Origin: Ktedonobacteria bacterium
Lineage (GTDB): Bacteria > Chloroflexota > Ktedonobacteria > Ktedonobacterales > JACDGC01
Direction: 5' to 3'
NCBI GenBank assembly: GCA_027459785.1
Contig: DAIDGU010000008.1
Location: forward strand, 1 to 64,000
Length of the DNA stretch: 64,000 nt
Shown here: positions 60,982-64,000 of the stretch, one piece after another
How positions within the stretch are numbered: the stretch's first letter is position 1
How the letters are laid out: the number at the start of each line of letters is the position of its first letter
Position numbers and translations under genes: made by a program
Notes under the pieces: model-generated
The model's input: the letters and a program-made list of their open reading frames with translations, nothing else
Database searches by the model: none
What the model was told of the DNA's origin: nothing

Positions 60982-62286
60982 ATGATCCGTGTCCAGATCA
61001 TCGCGTGTACGCTGCCCGCCGATCAGACCCGCGCGCTGAACCGGGAGAGCGGGCGCGTCTATTCCGCTACCCTGGTCCATCACTACCGGGTGTATCGGAT
61101 GGCGGGCAAGGTCTGGCTCAGCCCCCGCAAACATGACCGCGTGCTGAAAGCGTTCTGTGGCCCTTCCTTTTTGCATGCCCATAGCTATCAGGCCGCACAG
61201 CAAGATTTCTACGAAGCATGCAAAACGGCCAAAGCCTTGAAACAGAGGAATCCCCTGGCCCGCTATCCCTACAAGCGCAAATACTATCACACCACCACCT
61301 GGAAGAACACGGGCATCACGGTGGTGGAGGGGCGGATGCGCCTGGCCCTGGCGCGCGGGCATGAACCCATCTGGGTTGCCTTGCCTGACCATCTGGCGAT
61401 GTTGCCAGCCACCGCATTTCGGCAAGTGCAATTGGTGTATTCCCATGCCACCAAACGCTCCTGCTGGCACATCACGCTCGACGATGGGCTCGTCCCCCAG
61501 CCAACACCGCACACCGGCATCATGGCGGTCGATCTGGGGGAGATTCATCCGGCGGCGTGTACCAATGGCGCGCAGGCCACCATCATCTGTTGCCGGGCGT
61601 TGCGCGCGAATGCCCAGCATCGGAATAAGAAAACCGCCGATCTGCAAGAGATGATTGCTCGTTGTACACCAGGATCGCGCCGTTGGAAGAAGCTGGTCGC
61701 CAGCAGAAAGCGCTTGCAAGCGCAAACGGACAGCAGGCAGCGGGATATGCTGCATAAGGTGAGCCGTGCGGTGGTGCAGGAAGCCCAGGCGATGCAGGCT
61801 GGCACCATCGTGATCGGGGATGTGCGGGATATTGCCGACAAGACCAAAACCGACAAGCGCCTCAGTCGGGAGAATCGGCAGAAGATCAGCCATTGGCCGC
61901 ATGGGCAGTTGCGGCAGTACATCACCTACAAAGCCGCCGCCGTGGGCATCCGCACGGAATTGATCAACGAAGCGTATACCAGCAAGACCTGCCCCATCTG
62001 TGGCGCGCTGAACAAACCCAAGGGCAGGCACTATTCCTGCTCGGCGTGTGGGTTTGTGGGCCATCGAGACAACGTGGGCAGCACGAATATCCTCAGCAAG
62101 CACCAAACGGGCAAGCTGGCCCAGATGGTGCCGTGCAAAGCGATCACGTATCGTCACCCGGTTCGCCGGGCAAGCGTAGTCCGTTCTGACAAACGGCATG
62201 TTGCTGGCGTAAGCCAGAATCCGCATCTGATCAGTCCTTCTGCCAACGCTGGGCTGGTTAGGTTGGAAGAATCCCCTCGGCTTTAG
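60982..62286 (+). CDS. tnpB: TnpB-family protein, divergent subgroup
   Basis: 434 residues from ATG 60982 (GAGGGGGG upstream). First RuvC Asp in IMAVDLGEIH, zinc ribbon CPICG...CSACG, and third acidic site GHRDNVGSTNIL are present. The second site, usually a Glu (as CVESL in the copy at 538), reads IVIGDVRDIAD, with Gly-Asp. This variant is common in a large TnpB subgroup, so it may be active with Asp, or weakened. It shares only the general fold with the copy at 538. The C-terminus runs into the right-end hairpin. A 70-residue extension follows the RuvC core. Confidence 0.85.
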   Translation: MIRVQIIACTLPADQTRALNRESGRVYSATLVHHYRVYRMAGKVWLSPRKHDRVLKAFCGPSFLHAHSYQAAQQDFYEACKTAKALKQRNPLARYPYKRKYYHTTTWKNTGITVVEGRMRLALARGHEPIWVALPDHLAMLPATAFRQVQLVYSHATKRSCWHITLDDGLVPQPTPHTGIMAVDLGEIHPAACTNGAQATIICCRALRANAQHRNKKTADLQEMIARCTPGSRRWKKLVASRKRLQAQTDSRQRDMLHKVSRAVVQEAQAMQAGTIVIGDVRDIADKTKTDKRLSRENRQKISHWPHGQLRQYITYKAAAVGIRTELINEAYTSKTCPICGALNKPKGRHYSCSACGFVGHRDNVGSTNILSKHQTGKLAQMVPCKAITYRHPVRRASVVRSDKRHVAGVSQNPHLISPSANAGLVRLEESPRL

Positions 62287-62301
62287 CCAGGGGAGTGTCA
62301 A
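62150..62301 (+). ncRNA. Predicted omega/reRNA at the tnpB right end, copy 2
   Basis: As in copy 1, the 3' end of tnpB overlaps the right-end hairpin (62273-62293), where the guide scaffold is expected. The guide would come from sequence just after 62301. The 5' limit is unknown. Confidence 0.35.
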
Positions 62302-62440
62302 AGACTAGGATCGAGAGCAACACACGCCAGTCCGCGACGGCGGACTTCGTGGCCCGTGGCCCTTAGGCGCGATTTTAATCGCCCGCTTTTTCCAGCGCAA
62401 CCATGATCAGATGAAGCTTATATAAGGATGGACAACAGCG

Positions 62441-63775
62441 ATGGCAGAGATCGAGCAGACCGCGCCGGTGCCGGTGCCACCACGCGCGCGACCCGTACCG
62501 GTGGTCGCCTGGCTGGCCGGCGGGGGCGCGGCGCTCTGGCGTGGCCTCGTGCGCCTGTGGCGCATCCCCGCGTTGCGCACGGCTCTCGGGATGTGGGGGG
62601 CGACGCGCGCCCTGTTCATCTTCCTCACTTGGTTCGGCGTGCTGTTCACGCCGGTCCACTCGAATCTGCCGAACGGGCATCCTTCCTTGACCCAATCCGC
62701 CTTCATCAATCACTGGTGGTTCTGGGATACCGGCTGGTACATCCTCATCGCGCAGGGCGGCTACCACTATCCCTCAGAGGGTGCCTATTTCCCGCTCTAC
62801 CCGCTGCTGATTCATCTCGGCATCAGCCTTTTGCCGGCGGTGGATGCGCTGGTGATCGCGCTGGTCATCAGCAACATCGGCGCGCTGCTCACCTTCATCG
62901 CCGTCGCGCTGCTGGCGAACTTTGACGCAGGCGACCGCACGGCGGCGCGCTATGCCCTGCGGGCGCTGACGGCGTATCCTTTCGCGTTGTATCTGTTCGC
63001 GGCCTACAGCGAGGGCGTCTTTTTGGCGTGCGCGGCGTGGGCGCTGCTGGCGGCGCGGCGCGGCTGGTGGTGGCTGGCGATCCTCGCCGGCGTGCTGGCG
63101 GGGCTGGCGCGGCCTTTCGGCCTGGCGCTCGTCTTGCCGTTGCTGTGGGAGTTCGGGCGACAGCACGGCTGGTGGGCGCACCTGCGCCAGTTGTGGGCGC
63201 ACCGGCGCACTTGGCGGGCCTGGCTGGCGACGGTTGCCATCCCCGACGGTTGGTGGCGCACGGCGCTCACCGGCACGCTCGTCATCTACGCTGCGCCCAT
63301 CGGCACCGCGCTCTACGCACTCTATTGCTGGAATATCTTCGGCGATCCGCTGGTCTTCATTCATGCCAACGAGCATGGTAGCGCGGGTGTGTTGGCCGGT
63401 GTCGCGCTGGCGGCCCAGCAGATCCACAGCGCCGCGCCGTGGTCCTATCCCCTCGTGCGCATGCTGGTGGATGTTGTGCCGCTGGCGGCGCTCGCCGTGC
63501 TGACGCTCGCCACCGTGCGCCGTGTCCCTTTCGCGTACTCCTTGCTGATGCTCGGCGTCTGTGCCATCTGCCTGGGGACGCCCTATGTGGATGCGATCTT
63601 CCCGGATGTCTACGTCTCCGCCGGGCGCTATGTGCTGGCTGCCCTGCCGATGTTCCTGATCGTTGGCCAGTGGACGCGCAAATGGGCCTGGCTGGAAACG
63701 CTGGTGATCAACGGCGGCTGGGCGATCCAGGTGATCTTCCTGATCTTCCTCTTCAATGGCGGTTGGCTGGTATAA
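62441..63775 (+). CDS. PIG-V-like mannosyltransferase (GT-C membrane glycosyltransferase)
   Basis: 444 residues, about ten helices after a Pro-rich N-terminus. The PIG-V/GPI mannosyltransferase-2 pattern is seen: WDTGWYILIAQGGYHYPSEGAYFPLYPLL, with an Asp in the first outer loop as expected for GT-C catalysis, then AYPFALYLFAAYSEGVFLACAAWAL and GLARPFGLALVLP, and a C-terminal AGRYVLAALPMFL. Bacterial members mannosylate lipid-linked acceptors. No neighbours bear on the substrate; the gene follows a tnpB element. Confidence 0.82.
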   Translation: MAEIEQTAPVPVPPRARPVPVVAWLAGGGAALWRGLVRLWRIPALRTALGMWGATRALFIFLTWFGVLFTPVHSNLPNGHPSLTQSAFINHWWFWDTGWYILIAQGGYHYPSEGAYFPLYPLLIHLGISLLPAVDALVIALVISNIGALLTFIAVALLANFDAGDRTAARYALRALTAYPFALYLFAAYSEGVFLACAAWALLAARRGWWWLAILAGVLAGLARPFGLALVLPLLWEFGRQHGWWAHLRQLWAHRRTWRAWLATVAIPDGWWRTALTGTLVIYAAPIGTALYALYCWNIFGDPLVFIHANEHGSAGVLAGVALAAQQIHSAAPWSYPLVRMLVDVVPLAALAVLTLATVRRVPFAYSLLMLGVCAICLGTPYVDAIFPDVYVSAGRYVLAALPMFLIVGQWTRKWAWLETLVINGGWAIQVIFLIFLFNGGWLV

Positions 63776-64000
63776 GTGATACGGTCGATTCTTGCTGCCA
63801 TCAGGTAGGCCGGGGTGCCAAAGCACAAGTGGGAATTAATCTTATCTGATGGATGAACGCTCTAGCTGCTTTTCCCACATCCATCGCAGTCTATTCAGCA
63901 AAGCGCACAAAACATCCGGCTTGACATGCTTGCCGCTGCAATGATACGCTGCATCTGTACAATCATCCCATAGCGCCGCGACGGCAGAACGGGAGTCACG
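63776..64000. other. Right-edge intergenic region with a possible promoter
   Basis: No gene is seen in 225 bases. TTGACA at 63921-63926 with GATACG or TACGCT 16-18 bases later could start a transcript that leaves the window. Confidence 0.4.

Larger units (their letters stand above)
60843..62301 (+). mobile_element. tnpB-only IS200/IS605-group element, copy 2
   Basis: The left end has a hairpin CCCCCGTCTTTGAAGCGGGGG at 60865-60885 and a second hairpin GTCGCACGACGCGAC at 60898-60912. The right end has a hairpin at 62273-62293 followed by GTGTCAA. One tnpB lies inside, read rightward, with no tnpA. The left end matches copy 1 in order and spacing although the proteins differ. Confidence 0.8.

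Noticed and set aside
60832-62301. 489-codon open frame opposite the second tnpB
   Set aside because: It spans the whole element including both hairpins and has no recognisable domain.

Overview
The window is a GC-rich bacterial chromosome segment. Gene content points to the Chloroflexota, probably near Ktedonobacteria. The evidence is a ribF-linked DUF3662/FHA - FHA - FtsW cluster, several Hanks-type kinases and FHA proteins, a tricorn protease, a translin-family protein, and tnpB-only IS200/IS605-group elements. This placement is inference from gene content, not a measured phylogeny. No prophage, plasmid or CRISPR array is visible. Recognisable promoters are of the TTGACA-N17-TATAAT type, and most starts have a clear Shine-Dalgarno sequence.

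Layout. 1-2.7 kb is a decayed accessory patch: a gene tail, an orphan antitoxin-like gene, a tnpB element, and a VbhA/Fic module whose fic has two in-frame stops. 2.8-10.4 kb holds a large helical protein (possibly DUF2397-like), a natural fusion of an anti-sigma zinc-binding domain with an ECF sigma factor, a small membrane/regulator operon, and a polar amino-acid ABC importer with a hairpin between the binding protein and the permease. 10.4-19.2 kb has two paralogous secreted proteins, an RlmD/TrmA-type methyltransferase, a degenerate UbiA-like protein, translin, a lipoprotein and MtnP. 19.3-24.5 kb holds a P22-type antirepressor next to a 1154-aa ImmA/IrrE - UvrD - PD-(D/E)XK fusion. 25-31.3 kb carries the tricorn protease and a molybdopterin oxidoreductase. 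31.3-39 kb holds LysM/CHAP and CHAP/propeller cell-wall proteins, QueA, a DinD-like protein and a Ppx/GppA phosphatase.

39-51.5 kb is a cell-division and signalling neighbourhood: ribF-fhaA-fhaB-ftsW, a kinase-FHA fusion, a low-complexity FHA membrane protein, a kinase with three zinc ribbons, and assorted small genes. 51.6-54.3 kb encodes an ECF sigma factor translationally coupled to an unusual protein that joins an anti-sigma zinc domain, one membrane helix and a complete family-5 peptide-binding protein. This looks like a one-step extracellular ligand-to-sigma switch and is the most striking system here. 54.4-57.5 kb has SufU, rhodanese, tRNA-Met and ObgE. 57.7-60.6 kb encodes three secreted or anchored proteins, one split by a frameshift at a six-base homopolymer. 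60.8-62.3 kb is a second tnpB element, followed by a PIG-V-like mannosyltransferase.

Three families of short palindromic repeats punctuate the intergenic spaces. One occurs as inverted pairs at three loci, and one copy supplies the C-terminal codons of the Ppx/GppA gene. The two tnpB elements encode divergent proteins but share left-end hairpins and spacing.
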